Positions 27,921-39,276 of a stretch of 64,000 nucleotides of DNA are shown piece by piece. Below the pieces are notes generated by a model that did no database searches, was not told where the DNA came from, and saw only the letters and a program-made list of their open reading frames with translations. The stretch comes from Verticiella sediminum (GTDB lineage Bacteria > Pseudomonadota > Gammaproteobacteria > Burkholderiales > Burkholderiaceae_B). Within the stretch, counting starts at the first letter, position 1, and the number at the start of each line of letters is the position of its first letter. Location of the stretch: assembly GCF_007558815.1 (NCBI RefSeq), contig NZ_VLTJ01000042.1, positions 186,001 through 250,000 on the forward strand, read 5' to 3'. Made by a program: the position numbers and the translations under genes.

Positions 27921-28718
27921 TCAGACGGTGCTGCAGGCCTCGAGGCGCCGCTCGTCGAGCCCGCTCAGAAAGTCGCCCAGCGCGAGGCTGAAGTCCGCCG
28001 GCGTTTCCACCATCGGCGAATGGCCGCTGTCGGGCATGACCGCCAGCCGGCTGTCGCGGATGCCGTCGAGCAGCGCGCGCATGTGCGTCATCGTGCGCCC
28101 CTGGTCATGAGCACCGTGCACGATCAGCGCGGGGCAGCCGATGCGCCCGAGGTCTGCGCGAAGATCGGTCTCGATCAAAGACCGCTGCACCGCGAGCATG
28201 GCCGGCACCGGCGCGGCGCAGGCTCTTGCGACATAGTCCTCGAAGAAGGTGCCAGGAACGGTGTGGAACCAGTTGGCGCTGATCTCCCGCATGGCGGCAC
28301 TGCCATGTTCGGCGAGCTGCTCGCACCAGGCGCGCGCCATCGCATGGCTGGTCATGGAAGGTCCGGTGCACACCAGCACCAATCCCGAGACGCGCTCCGG
28401 ATACCGGATGCCGACGAGCTGAGCAACGACGCCGCCCATCGAATGCCCCGCGACGACCGGGCGATCGAGCCCGAGCGCATCGATGAAGTCCGCCACGCGG
28501 GCCGCCAGGGCAGGCACGCTGTAGCCCTCGGGAGGCGCATCCGAGCGCAGGAAGTTGTCGATCGCGTAGCCGCTCCAGCCCTGAGGCAGGCCCGCCATGG
28601 CGAGTTCCCAGAGTTCGGAGGAGCTGCCGAATCCGCCATGCAGAAAGACGATGGGACGGCCACCGCAGCCGTGGTGGAGATAGTGCACATTGGCACCCCG
28701 CAGCGACACGAAGGGCAT
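27921..28718 (-). CDS. Alpha/beta-fold hydrolase
   Basis: 265 residues from the ATG at 28718; an upstream extension would cover the divergent promoter. The oxyanion-hole segment is IVFLHGGFGSSSELW near residue 21, the nucleophile elbow VVAGHSMGGVVAQ near 86, the acid in LIVHGAHDQ and the catalytic His in MPDSGHSPMVETP. The substrate is not predictable (esterase, lactonase or C-C hydrolase). It is divergent from the XRE regulator, which may control it together with the binding protein. Confidence 0.85.
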   Translation of the reverse strand: MPFVSLRGANVHYLHHGCGGRPIVFLHGGFGSSSELWELAMAGLPQGWSGYAIDNFLRSDAPPEGYSVPALAARVADFIDALGLDRPVVAGHSMGGVVAQLVGIRYPERVSGLVLVCTGPSMTSHAMARAWCEQLAEHGSAAMREISANWFHTVPGTFFEDYVARACAAPVPAMLAVQRSLIETDLRADLGRIGCPALIVHGAHDQGRTMTHMRALLDGIRDSRLAVMPDSGHSPMVETPADFSLALGDFLSGLDERRLEACSTV

Positions 28719-28801
28719 GATGGCGGCCGACGCGCGTGCGCCGGCAGGACAGTGGGCAACCCGCACACTATGGTCGCCGCCGCGTCGCACGCCCATGCTC
28801 G

Positions 28802-28834
28802 ATTTCGATATTTGCATCGAAATTGCGATATAAG
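28802..28834. promoter_or_regulatory. Palindromic operator and -10 box in the hydrolase/XRE divergent gap
   Basis: A perfect 8-bp-arm inverted repeat, ATTTCGAT-6 bp-ATCGAAAT (28802-28823), is followed by a possible plus-strand -10 TATAAG (28829-28834). The AT-rich patch stands out in GC-rich DNA. Likely binding site of the adjacent XRE regulator. Confidence 0.55.
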
Positions 28835-28878
28835 TCTTGTTTTTTGGACACACTGGCGGCGCACCGCAGCAGGCACCC

Positions 28879-29751
28879 ATGGACGGATACCGCGAAATCG
28901 GCAAGCGCTTGTGCGAATACCGCGAGACGGCCGGCCTGAGCGCCGAACAGGCGGCGCGCGCGGCCGGGGTTTCGCGGGCACTGCTCTATCGCTACGAGGC
29001 CGGCAACATCGTCAAGCTGGACGTGCTGGACAAGCTCGCCCGCGTCTATGGCACCTCTCCCACCGCCCTGCTCGGCCTGGGCAACGAATACGTCACCCAC
29101 GGGCTCCAGTTCTTCGAACGCGTGCAGAAGCTCGAAGCCGCCGCGGAGCAACTGACCGTCGTGTTCGGACCGATCGCCTACCTGCTCACCTCGGAACGCT
29201 ACGACACGCTGCTCGCCGAGGCGCTCACCCGGGAAAGCGAGATCGGCGATCATCTGACGCCCGCCGAATGCCAGCGCCTGATGCACACGCTCGCTGCCCG
29301 CAAGGCGGCTTTCCGCTACCGTTCACCCACCCTGGTCAGCATCGTCCCGCTCGCGGAAGTGAAGCACTACCTCGAGACCGGCATGGGCGGACTGCCCGGC
29401 ATGGCCTATGCCCGTCGCGCACAGTTGCGCCGTGAAGCCCTGCGCGAGATCCGCCACATGGCGGAGCTGATCGTCTCACCGCCCATGGGGGTGCAGATCG
29501 CCCTGACGCCGCACCGACTGCCCACGGCGGGATTCGAGCTGATGCGCGCGGGCGGGCGCAGACTGCTGGTCAACAGCCCTTTCCGTATTGCCGAGCCGAC
29601 CAACCTGCGCTACGGCGTGGCCACCGTCACCGAGGACCCGGCTGCGTTGCGCATGTACGCACAACTGGCCGACCGCCTCTGGGAGAAAGCACTCAAGGCG
29701 GGCGCTGCCGCCGACGAACTGCACCGTCTGATCCAGGCCCACGACGGTTGA
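28879..29751 (+). CDS. XRE-family transcriptional regulator
   Basis: 290 residues. The N-terminal Cro/CI-type HTH is clear (IGKRLCEYRETAGLSAEQAA, then GVSRALLYRYEAGNIVKL, then LDKLARVYG). The remaining ~220 residues form a conserved but unassigned domain with no enzyme motif that I can see. ATG at 28879. It faces the hydrolase/binding-protein genes across a palindrome, so it is probably their regulator. Confidence 0.85.
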   Translation: MDGYREIGKRLCEYRETAGLSAEQAARAAGVSRALLYRYEAGNIVKLDVLDKLARVYGTSPTALLGLGNEYVTHGLQFFERVQKLEAAAEQLTVVFGPIAYLLTSERYDTLLAEALTRESEIGDHLTPAECQRLMHTLAARKAAFRYRSPTLVSIVPLAEVKHYLETGMGGLPGMAYARRAQLRREALREIRHMAELIVSPPMGVQIALTPHRLPTAGFELMRAGGRRLLVNSPFRIAEPTNLRYGVATVTEDPAALRMYAQLADRLWEKALKAGAAADELHRLIQAHDG

Positions 29752-29796
29752 CCCGCTGGCACGCCGCCGTCGCGGTGGCCCGACCACGCCGAACCG

Positions 29797-30168
29797 TCAG
29801 CCCGCAAACACGATCGCGATGTTCAATGCCAGCGCCAGCGCCCATACCGCCGAGCGCGGCAGGCCGAGGTCCGCGAGGTAGCAGCCGATGTAAGCCAGGC
29901 GCAACACGATCCAGGCCAGCATCAGCCAACCCACCGTGCCGGGCGCGGCGCCGGCGTACAGCGCGTAGAGGACCGCGGCGAAGAAGAACGGCAGGCTTTC
30001 GAAGAGATTGCTCTGGGCTGCGTTCGCGCGCGCACGCCAGCCCTGTTGCCGGGCCAGCCAGCCGCGCGGATCGTTGTTGTCGAAGCGCTCGCCGCGCGCC
30101 TTGGCAACGGTTGCGGCAAGCAGCGGCAGCAGGGCCGCGAGAATCAGCAGGTAAGCCACCGCGTTCAT
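29797..30168 (-). CDS. MAPEG-family membrane protein (copy 2)
   Basis: 123 residues, four predicted helices, FDNNDPRGWLARQQGWRARA signature and the same C-terminal NIAIVFAG. Same length, orientation and ending as the copy at 26381-26752, about 69% identical by hand alignment. It lies 12 bp downstream of ffh and may be cotranscribed with it. The two copies bracket the binding-protein/hydrolase/XRE block. Confidence 0.85.
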   Translation of the reverse strand: MNAVAYLLILAALLPLLAATVAKARGERFDNNDPRGWLARQQGWRARANAAQSNLFESLPFFFAAVLYALYAGAAPGTVGWLMLAWIVLRLAYIGCYLADLGLPRSAVWALALALNIAIVFAG

Positions 30169-30180
30169 GCCGTCGTCCCC

Positions 30181-31614
30181 CTATTTCATCTTGAACCCGC
30201 CGGGCAGCTTCATGCCGCCCAGGCCGCCCAGCCCCTTCATGCCGCCCATCGCGCGCATCATCTTGGCCATGCCGCCCTTCTTCATCTGCTTCATCATGCC
30301 CTGCATCTGGTCGAACTGCGAGAGCAGGCGGTTGACCTCCTGCACCGGCACGCCCGAGCCCGTGGCGATGCGGCGCTTGCGCGAGGCCTTGAGCAGTTCC
30401 GGCTTGGCACGCTCGGCCGGCGTCATGGAATCGAGGATGCCGCGCATGCGGCGCATCTGCTGCTCGGCCTGGCCGCCCTTCAACTGGCCGGCGGCCTGGG
30501 CGAACTGGGCCGGCAGCTTCTCCATGAGCGAACCCATGTCGCCCAGCTTGGAGACCTGGGCGAGCTGGTCGCGGAAATCGTTGAGGTCGAACTTCGAGCC
30601 CGACTTGAGCTTGGCGGCGAGCTTCTGGGCGTCCTGCTGGTCGATCGCCTGCTGCGCCTGCTCGACCAGGGAGACGATGTCGCCCATGCCCAGGATGCGC
30701 TGGGCCATGCGTTCGGGGTGAAAAGGCTCCAGGCCGGTGAGCTTTTCCGAGACGCCGACGAACTTGACCGGCCTGCCCGTGACGTGGCGCACCGACAGCG
30801 CCGCACCGCCGCGCGAGTCGCCGTCGAGCTTGGTCAGCACCACGCCCGTGAGCGGCAGCGCGTCGTTGAAGGCCTTGGCCACGTTGACCGCGTCCTGACC
30901 CTGCATGGCATCGACCACGAACAAGGTCTCGATGGGCTTCAAGAGGGCGTGCAGGGCGCTGATCTCGCGCATCATGGCCTCGTCCACGCCCAGGCGGCCC
31001 GCCGTATCGACCAGCAGCACATCGTAGTGATAGCGCCGTGCGTGCTCGAGCGCGTTGCGCGCGATCTCCTCGGGCGACTGCTCGGTGTTCGACGGCAGGA
31101 AGTCCACCCCGGCCTGGGCCGCGACGGTGCGCAGTTGCTCGATGGCGGCGGGACGGTACACGTCGGCGCTCACCACCAGCACCTTCTTCTTGCCCGTCTT
31201 GCGCCCTTCGTGCGTGTGCAGCCCTTCGCGCAGCCAGCGCGCGAGCTTGCCGGTGGTGGTGGTCTTGCCCGCGCCCTGCAGGCCGGCCATGAGGACGATG
31301 GCGGGCGGCTGCTGGGCCAGCGAGAGTTCGGCCGCGTAGGGGCCGAGATCGCCGCCCATGAGCGCGGTGAGCTCGCTGTGCACCACGCCGACCAGGGCCT
31401 GGCCGGGCGTGAGACTGCCGACGACCTCCTCGCCCAGGGCCTTTTCCTTGACCTTGGCCACGAAGTCGCGCACCACCGGCAGGGCGACGTCGGCCTCCAG
31501 CAGCGCCATGCGCACCTCGCGCAGGATTTCCTGCGTGTTGGCCTCGGTCAGGCGGGCCTCGCCGCGCAGGGTCTTGACGACGCGCGACAGACGGTTGGTG
31601 AGATTGTCTAGCAT
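30181..31614 (-). CDS. ffh: Signal recognition particle protein Ffh
   Basis: 477 residues, the SRP54 GTPase that binds 4.5S RNA and signal peptides for cotranslational targeting. N domain (MLDNLTNRLSRVVKTLRG); G domain with GLQGAGKTTTTGKLA (P-loop), DTAGR and TKLDGD; and a methionine-rich M domain with SGVPVQEVNRLLSQFDQM. It ends in a Gly/Met/Lys tail (GGMKLPGGFKMK). Divergent from the cytochrome c assembly gene, its usual partner in Burkholderiales. Confidence 0.98.
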   Translation of the reverse strand: MLDNLTNRLSRVVKTLRGEARLTEANTQEILREVRMALLEADVALPVVRDFVAKVKEKALGEEVVGSLTPGQALVGVVHSELTALMGGDLGPYAAELSLAQQPPAIVLMAGLQGAGKTTTTGKLARWLREGLHTHEGRKTGKKKVLVVSADVYRPAAIEQLRTVAAQAGVDFLPSNTEQSPEEIARNALEHARRYHYDVLLVDTAGRLGVDEAMMREISALHALLKPIETLFVVDAMQGQDAVNVAKAFNDALPLTGVVLTKLDGDSRGGAALSVRHVTGRPVKFVGVSEKLTGLEPFHPERMAQRILGMGDIVSLVEQAQQAIDQQDAQKLAAKLKSGSKFDLNDFRDQLAQVSKLGDMGSLMEKLPAQFAQAAGQLKGGQAEQQMRRMRGILDSMTPAERAKPELLKASRKRRIATGSGVPVQEVNRLLSQFDQMQGMMKQMKKGGMAKMMRAMGGMKGLGGLGGMKLPGGFKMK

Positions 31615-31643
31615 GAATGGGAATCGCTTACACTGGGACGGTT

Positions 31644-32483
31644 ATGGGAATTGTATTGCACACACTCGCCGCTCTCGGGTATGCGCTGCTCGGCCTGCGC
31701 CCGTGGCGCGCGCTCGCCGGACACGCCGGCACGCTCGCCACGCCGACCGAGAAATCCCTGCTCGGCCTGGTGCTGCTGATACACGGCGCCGGGCTGTACG
31801 CAGCGATGGTGGGCGATGGCGAACTGCGCATGGGCCTGGGCCTGGCGCTCTCGGCCACGCTCTGGCTGGGCATACTGGTGTTCTGGCTCGAAAGCTTCAT
31901 CATACGGGTAGACGGCGTGCGGCTGGTGCTGCTGCCGCTGGCCGCGCTCGCCGCGCTGATGCCGGTCGCCATGCAGCACCCGATCAGCATTCCCCATACC
32001 GGCACGCCGTGGCTGGCCGCGCACCTCACGGTTTCGCTGGCCGCCTACGGCATCATGACCATCGCCGCGCTGCATGCGCTGCTCATGGCGGCGGCCGATC
32101 GCCGCCTGCACAGTCCACAGCCCACGGCCGACAGCGCCGGCATGTCGCCGGCCTGGGGCCGGCTGTTCGACGCGATCCCGCCGCTGCTGGTGCTCGAACA
32201 GGTGCTGTTCCGGCTGATCTGGATCGGCTTCGTCCTGCTCACGCTGGCCGTGCTCACCGGCGCGGCCATGTCGCGGGCGCTCGGCGGCCCGCTCCTGCCC
32301 TTCGACCACAAGACAGTGTTCACTCTGCTGTCCTGGATCACTTTCGGCACCTTGCTGCTCGGCCGCTGCCTGCGCGGCTGGCGCGGGCGCGTCGCGGTTC
32401 GCTATACACTCGCGGGCTTGATCCTGCTGCTGCTGGCCTATGCAGGCAGCCGTTTCGTACTGGAACTCGTACTTCAGCGTTGA
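31644..32483 (+). CDS. CcsA/YpjD-type cytochrome c assembly membrane protein
   Basis: 279 residues with about eight hydrophobic segments. The central AHLTVSLAAYGIMTIAALHA and the C-terminal DHKTVFTLLSWITFGTLLLGR match the CcsA/YpjD family of haem-handling inner-membrane proteins. The ATG at 31644 gives MGIVLHTLAALGYALLG; an ATG at 31617 is also in frame, but lies against the ffh start. Its stop codon abuts a hairpin repeat. Confidence 0.82.
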   Translation: MGIVLHTLAALGYALLGLRPWRALAGHAGTLATPTEKSLLGLVLLIHGAGLYAAMVGDGELRMGLGLALSATLWLGILVFWLESFIIRVDGVRLVLLPLAALAALMPVAMQHPISIPHTGTPWLAAHLTVSLAAYGIMTIAALHALLMAAADRRLHSPQPTADSAGMSPAWGRLFDAIPPLLVLEQVLFRLIWIGFVLLTLAVLTGAAMSRALGGPLLPFDHKTVFTLLSWITFGTLLLGRCLRGWRGRVAVRYTLAGLILLLLAYAGSRFVLELVLQR

Positions 32484-32486
32484 CGT

Positions 32487-32596
32487 CCTCCCCGCCCTGA
32501 AGGCCGGGGTCTCCCGAGACTGGCGCTCGACGTCCCGAGTGGGGCATGGCCATCGGCTGCGCCCTTTTCCTCCCCGGCCTGGATGCCGGGTTTCTC
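32487..32596. repeat. Pair of IS200/IS605-end-like hairpins
   Basis: Two 28-bp hairpin units, 32487-32514 and 32569-32596, are 21/28 identical. Each reads CCTCCCCG, then CCTG, then CCGGG and folds on itself. The wording resembles the subterminal hairpins found at the ends of IS200/IS605/tnpB elements in GC-rich genomes. No transposase remnant lies between them, so this may be a small non-autonomous element or REP-like sequence. Confidence 0.45.
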
Positions 32597-32606
32597 GGAG
32601 CATTTG

Positions 32607-32846
32607 ATGAGCAAACTTCTCTTCTGGGCCGCCGTCGTCATCGTGGGCCTGCTGGTGATGCGGCTCATGGCCCGCCATGCGGCTGCGCGCACCACCGCGG
32701 CCCGGCGCACCAGCCGCAGCCGGCGCTTCGAGCCGATGGCGCAATGCGCGCACTGCGGCGTGCACCTGCCGGCCAAGGATGCCATCCAGCGCAACGGCAA
32801 GCACTGGTGCTCGGAAGACCATGCGCGCCTGGGGGCGCCGCGTTGA
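32607..32846 (+). CDS. PP0621-family small protein
   Basis: 79 residues. One N-terminal transmembrane helix (LLFWAAVVIVGLLVMRLMA), an Arg-rich linker, and a C-terminal zinc-knuckle-like domain (MAQCAHCGVHLPAKDAI, then HWCSEDH). This matches the PP0621 family, of unknown function. The stop overlaps the TTG start of ampD (TTGA). Confidence 0.8.
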   Translation: MSKLLFWAAVVIVGLLVMRLMARHAAARTTAARRTSRSRRFEPMAQCAHCGVHLPAKDAIQRNGKHWCSEDHARLGAPR

Positions 32847-33418
32847 CCCCCTTGCGCCTGGACCGGCGCGGCTGGCTGCTGCCCGGCCCGGACGTGCGGC
32901 ATGCCCCCTCGCCCAACTGCGATGCGCGGCCTGCCGGCGAACCCATCCGTCTGCTGGTCGTGCACAACATCAGCCTGCCGCCCGGCGAGTTCGGCGGGCC
33001 CTATGTCGAGCAGCTCTTCACCAACCGGCTGGACCTGAACGCCCACCCATGGTTCGCCCGATTGCAGGGCTTGCACGTGAGCGCGCACTTCTTCGTGCGC
33101 CGCGACGCGCAAGTCGTACAATTCGTGCCCGCCGATGGGCGGGCCTGGCACGCGGGCGTGTCGTTCTTCGCCGATCGGCAGCGCTGCAACGACTTCTCGA
33201 TCGGCATCGAGCTCGAGGGCACGGACACCCTGCCCTACACCGATGCGCAATATGCGCGGCTCGCGCAGCTCACCCGGGTGCTGCGCAGCCGCTACCCGCT
33301 GCGTGCCGTGCGTGGACACGAACACATCGCGCCCGGCCGCAAGACCGATCCCGGCCCCGCTTTCGACTGGTCGCGCTACCGGCGCGACACAGCCCTGCCG
33401 GCCCGTCTGCTGCCGTGA
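32843..33418 (+). CDS. ampD: 1,6-anhydro-N-acetylmuramyl-L-alanine amidase AmpD
   Basis: 191 residues from a TTG that overlaps the previous stop; no ATG or GTG gives a fitting N-terminus. The amidase_2 zinc ligands are visible in LLVVHNISLPP (His near residue 35) and in RAVRGHEHIAPGRKTDPGP (His and Asp near 155). AmpD cleaves the peptide from anhydro-muropeptides in the cytosol during wall recycling and so keeps ampC-type induction low. Confidence 0.92.
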   Translation: MTPLRLDRRGWLLPGPDVRHAPSPNCDARPAGEPIRLLVVHNISLPPGEFGGPYVEQLFTNRLDLNAHPWFARLQGLHVSAHFFVRRDAQVVQFVPADGRAWHAGVSFFADRQRCNDFSIGIELEGTDTLPYTDAQYARLAQLTRVLRSRYPLRAVRGHEHIAPGRKTDPGPAFDWSRYRRDTALPARLLP

Positions 33419-33537
33419 GCGCGCCCAGCGTCCGGGGCAGACCGCCGTGCTGCAAAAAGTTGCGTTCTTTTATCGTCAGACTTGCATCGAATTGTTAATG
33501 GCCCCTTGGGGGCACGCTTGTGCCCTCTGGCCCCCAC

Positions 33538-33583
33538 CACTACAATTAGTGCCTGAACACCCAACGAAGCACTACCCATAGTG
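33538..33583. promoter_or_regulatory. Two NrdR boxes upstream of nrdA
   Basis: CACTA-CAAT-TAGTG (33538-33551) and CACTA-CCCA-TAGTG (33570-33583) match the NrdR box (arms ACACTA/TAGTGT). They are 32 bp apart, about three helical turns, the usual tandem arrangement. NrdR-ATP/dATP would repress the reductase operon from here. Confidence 0.88.
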
Positions 33584-33614
33584 TGGTTGCTGCTTCGACT
33601 CTCCAGGAGCCCCC

Positions 33615-36524
<2,910 letters not shown>

Positions 36525-36541
36525 TCACGAGGATCAACGAC

Positions 36542-37711
36542 ATGCTTTCCTGGGAAGAAGACACCCCGACACCCAAGCCCACCCACGACCCGTCCGCCAC
36601 CGGCGCGACGGGCGGCGAGCCCCGCCTGGCCGCGCACGCCATGGACAACGACGTCGCCCAGCCGCCGCAGGCGGCGGCTGCGGCCGGCGCCAGCCAGCGC
36701 GTGCGCATGGCCGACAAGCGCATCATCAACGGCAAGACCGACGTCAACCAGCTAGTCCCCTTCAAATACAAGTGGGCCTGGGAGAAGTACCTGGCCACCT
36801 GCGCCAACCACTGGATGCCGCAGGAAATCAACATGTCGCGCGACATCGCGCTGTGGAAGAACCCCAACGGCCTCACCGAGGACGAGCGGCGCATCGTCAA
36901 GCGCAACCTGGGCTTCTTCGTCACGGCCGACTCGCTCGCGGCGAACAACATCGTGCTGGGCACCTACCGGCACATCACGGCACCCGAAGCGCGCCAGTTC
37001 CTGCTGCGCCAGGCCTTCGAGGAAGCCATCCACACGCACGCGTACCAGTACATCGTCGAAAGCCTGGACCTGGATGAGGCGGAGATCTTCAACGCCTACA
37101 ACGAAGTCCCGTCGATCCGCGCCAAGGACGAGTTCCTGATCCCCTTCATCGACGCCATCGCCGATCCGAACTTCGTCACCGGCACGCCCGAGGCCGACCA
37201 GAAGCTGCTGAAGTCACTGATCGTGTTTGCGTGCCTGATGGAAGGCCTGTTCTTCTACGTGGGCTTCACGCAGATCCTCGCGCTGGGCCGGCAGAACAAG
37301 ATGACGGGCGCCGCCGAGCAGTACATGTACATCCTGCGCGATGAATCCATGCACTGCAGCTTCGGCATCGACCTCATCAACACGATCAAGCTCGAGAACC
37401 CGCACCTGTGGACGCCGGCGTTCCGCGAAGAGATCCGCGAACTGTTCAAGACCGCTGTCGAGCTGGAATATGCCTACGCCGAGGACACCATGCCGCGTGG
37501 CGTGCTCGGCCTGAATGCGCCCATGTTCAAGTCCTATCTGCGCTTCATCGCCAACCGGCGGTGCCAGCAGATCGGTCTCGAGCCGCTGTTCGGCCAGGAA
37601 GAGAACCCCTTCCCCTGGATGGCGGAAATGATCGACATCAAGAAGGAGCGCAACTTTTTCGAGACCCGTGTCATCGAGTATCAGACGGGTGGTGCGCTGA
37701 GTTGGGACTGA
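36542..37711 (+). CDS. nrdB: Class Ia ribonucleoside-diphosphate reductase, beta subunit
   Basis: 389 residues. The first ~60 are a low-complexity extension; the diiron/tyrosyl-radical core follows ([20 protein letters not shown], then [16 protein letters not shown], then [15 protein letters not shown] with metal ligands). The C-terminus contains the tail that docks on NrdA. The ATG at 36542 follows GAGGAT and is 17 bp after nrdA. A hairpin lies immediately after the stop. Confidence 0.97.
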   Translation: MLSWEEDTPTPKPTHDPSATGATGGEPRLAAHAMDNDVAQPPQAAAAAGASQRVRMADKRIINGKTDVNQLVPFKYKWAWEKYLATCANHWMPQEINMSRDIALWKNPNGLTEDERRIVKRNLGFFVTADSLAANNIVLGTYRHITAPEARQFLLRQAFEEAIHTHAYQYIVESLDLDEAEIFNAYNEVPSIRAKDEFLIPFIDAIADPNFVTGTPEADQKLLKSLIVFACLMEGLFFYVGFTQILALGRQNKMTGAAEQYMYILRDESMHCSFGIDLINTIKLENPHLWTPAFREEIRELFKTAVELEYAYAEDTMPRGVLGLNAPMFKSYLRFIANRRCQQIGLEPLFGQEENPFPWMAEMIDIKKERNFFETRVIEYQTGGALSWD

Positions 37712-37715
37712 CGCG

Positions 37716-37733
37716 ATGGCCGGTGCCGGCCAT
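37716..37733 (+). terminator. Hairpin after nrdB
   Basis: ATGGCCGG-TG-CCGGCCAT is a perfect inverted repeat beginning 4 bp after the nrdB stop. No T-run follows, so it may be a weak or Rho-assisted terminator, or an mRNA-end stabiliser. Confidence 0.4.
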
Positions 37734-37824
37734 GGCTCCCTCCCTGCTCCATGCTCCCGAGCCTGGGCTCATGACACTTCGGTAAACGCGTGCGAACCGC
37801 GGGTTTTCTGCGGCCGTGCGCGGT

Positions 37825-37872
37825 GCCATCTGATATGGCTCACACCCTGCGGTGCGGGCCATCTCAGATGGC
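37825..37872. promoter_or_regulatory. Twin palindromes upstream of the histone H1-like gene
   Basis: GCCATCTGATATGGC (37825-37839) and GCCATCTCAGATGGC (37858-37872) share the GCCATCT/ATGGC frame and lie 33 bp apart, about three helical turns. The second has perfect 7-bp arms. They sit in the 291-bp gap 130-180 bp before the gene, which holds no convincing ORF. They look like a dimer-binding operator pair; the regulator is unknown. Confidence 0.45.
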
Positions 37873-38002
37873 TGTAGTGCCTCCATGGCCAGAACCTGCG
37901 CAGGTCGCCGCACCTGCGGCGGCTGGTTCGAAACCGTGGAGGGTCCGCCGGGCAGGTGTCCGTCGGGCATGTGTTATGGGCCCTGACTTTTAGGAGTAAA
38001 CC

Positions 38003-38497
38003 ATGGCAACAGCCAAGAAAGCCCCCGCCAAGAAGGCCGCGGCAAAGAAGGCGGCCGCCAAGAAGGCGCCAGCCAAGAAAGCCGCAGTGAAGAAAGTCGC
38101 CGCCAAGAAGGCTGCGGTGAAGAAGGTCGCCGCCAAGAAGGCGCCGGCCAAGAAAGCCGCAGTGAAGAAGGTTGCAGCCAAGAAGGCTCCGGCCAAGAAG
38201 GCAGCCGTCAAGAAGGTCGCAGCCAAGAAGGCGGCTGTGAAGAAGGTTGCCGCCAAGAAGGCCCCGGCCAAGAAGGCTGCGGTGAAGAAGGCGGCAGCCA
38301 AGAAGGCGCCTGCGACCAAGGCAGCAGTCAAGAAGGCCCCGGCCAAGAAGACGAGCACGCCTGCGCCGGCCAAGAAGGCGCCCGCCAAGAAGCCCGCGGC
38401 CAAGAAGCCGGCCGTGAAGAAGACGCCGGCAGCACCGGCCAAGACCGCGACCAATCCGATCGCGGCCTGGCCGTTCCCGACCGGCGGTCGTCCGTAA
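38003..38497 (+). CDS. Histone H1-like DNA-binding protein (BpH1-like)
   Basis: 164 residues made almost wholly of Lys/Ala/Val/Pro pentapeptide-like repeats (AAKKA, APAKK, AVKKV), resembling the C-terminal tail of eukaryotic H1 and Bordetella BpH1. It ends in a non-repetitive [14 protein letters not shown] tail typical of Burkholderiales members. Strongly basic; expected to bind and compact DNA without sequence specificity. TAGGAG lies 6 nt before the ATG. Repeat number varies between strains in such genes because the DNA repeats recombine. Confidence 0.9.
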   Translation: MATAKKAPAKKAAAKKAAAKKAPAKKAAVKKVAAKKAAVKKVAAKKAPAKKAAVKKVAAKKAPAKKAAVKKVAAKKAAVKKVAAKKAPAKKAAVKKAAAKKAPATKAAVKKAPAKKTSTPAPAKKAPAKKPAAKKPAVKKTPAAPAKTATNPIAAWPFPTGGRP

Positions 38498-38524
38498 GCG
38501 TCCGGACCTGCCAGCCAGGCCATG

Positions 38525-38555
38525 ACGGCGCCACCCCTCGGGGCGGCGCCGTTTT
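38525..38555 (+). terminator. Rho-independent terminator of the histone H1-like gene
   Basis: An 8-bp perfect stem (ACGGCGCC/GGCGCCGT), extendable by the CCCC/GGGG within the loop, followed by TTTT at 38552-38555. It lies 28 bp after the stop codon. Confidence 0.85.
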
Positions 38556-38658
38556 CTCGTGATGGGCCAGCCACCTGCGGCTTGCCCCCGCGCGGCCTGT
38601 CCCCACATGCGACAATGCCGCTTTCCTTTTTCAACCGACTCCAGGCCTACGCACACGC

Positions 38659-39216
38659 ATGTTCGGCGACATCCTCCGCTTCCTGCTCGAAATCGGTTTC
38701 ACGCTGTACGGCGCAGCGTTCATCCTGCGCGCCTGGATGCAGGCTGCGCGAGTCCACCCCTTCAATCCGCTCACGCGCGGCATCGCCCAGGCCACCAACT
38801 GGCTGGTGATACCGCTGCGCCGCGTCGTTCCAGGCTTTGGCGGCGTCGATTGGGCGAGCGTGGTGGGCGCATGGCTGACGGGGCTGGTCTATACCCTGTT
38901 GCTGGTGGCCGCCAGCGGGATCGGCGTACTCGCCGCCCTGCCCGTCAGCCTGGGCGTGGCCGCGCTGCTGGTCCTGAAATGGACGCTGAACCTGATCGTC
39001 TGGGTCACGCTGATCCAGGCCATCATGTCCTGGATCAATCCGCAGGCCCCCGCCATGGGCCTGCTCTACGCGCTCACCGCGCCCATCCTGGACCCTGTGC
39101 GCCGCATCCTGCCGCGCATGGGCGGCCTGGACCTCTCGCCGCTGGTCGTCATCATCCTGGCCCAGGTGGCCCTGATGATCGTCGCCCGCATGAGCTACGC
39201 GCTGTTGTTGGCCTAG
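38659..39216 (+). CDS. YggT-family membrane protein
   Basis: 185 residues with two YggT repeats, each a pair of hydrophobic helices around a conserved (H/N)PFNPLTR / INPQAPAMG element and a P-L-R-R-V-(V/L)-P motif (IPLRRVVPGFGG and DPVRRILPRMGG). Family linked to osmotic tolerance and cell-surface assembly, not well defined. Stands alone between the H1-like gene and a convergent kinase gene. Confidence 0.88.
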   Translation: MFGDILRFLLEIGFTLYGAAFILRAWMQAARVHPFNPLTRGIAQATNWLVIPLRRVVPGFGGVDWASVVGAWLTGLVYTLLLVAASGIGVLAALPVSLGVAALLVLKWTLNLIVWVTLIQAIMSWINPQAPAMGLLYALTAPILDPVRRILPRMGGLDLSPLVVIILAQVALMIVARMSYALLLA

Positions 39217-39276
39217 GCCCGTCAACGCCCGGGCTGCCCGGGCGGGCGGTGCAGGGCCTCCACCGCCACAACGGGC

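Noticed and set aside
37790-37993. 67-codon ORF in the nrdB/H1 gap
   Set aside because: Lies over the paired palindromes, has no ribosome site that convinces, and no recognisable motif.
38003-38497. Short-period DNA repeats considered as a CRISPR or satellite array
   Set aside because: They are in-frame codons for AAKKA/APAKK-type repeats of a histone H1-like protein, with a ribosome site and terminator.
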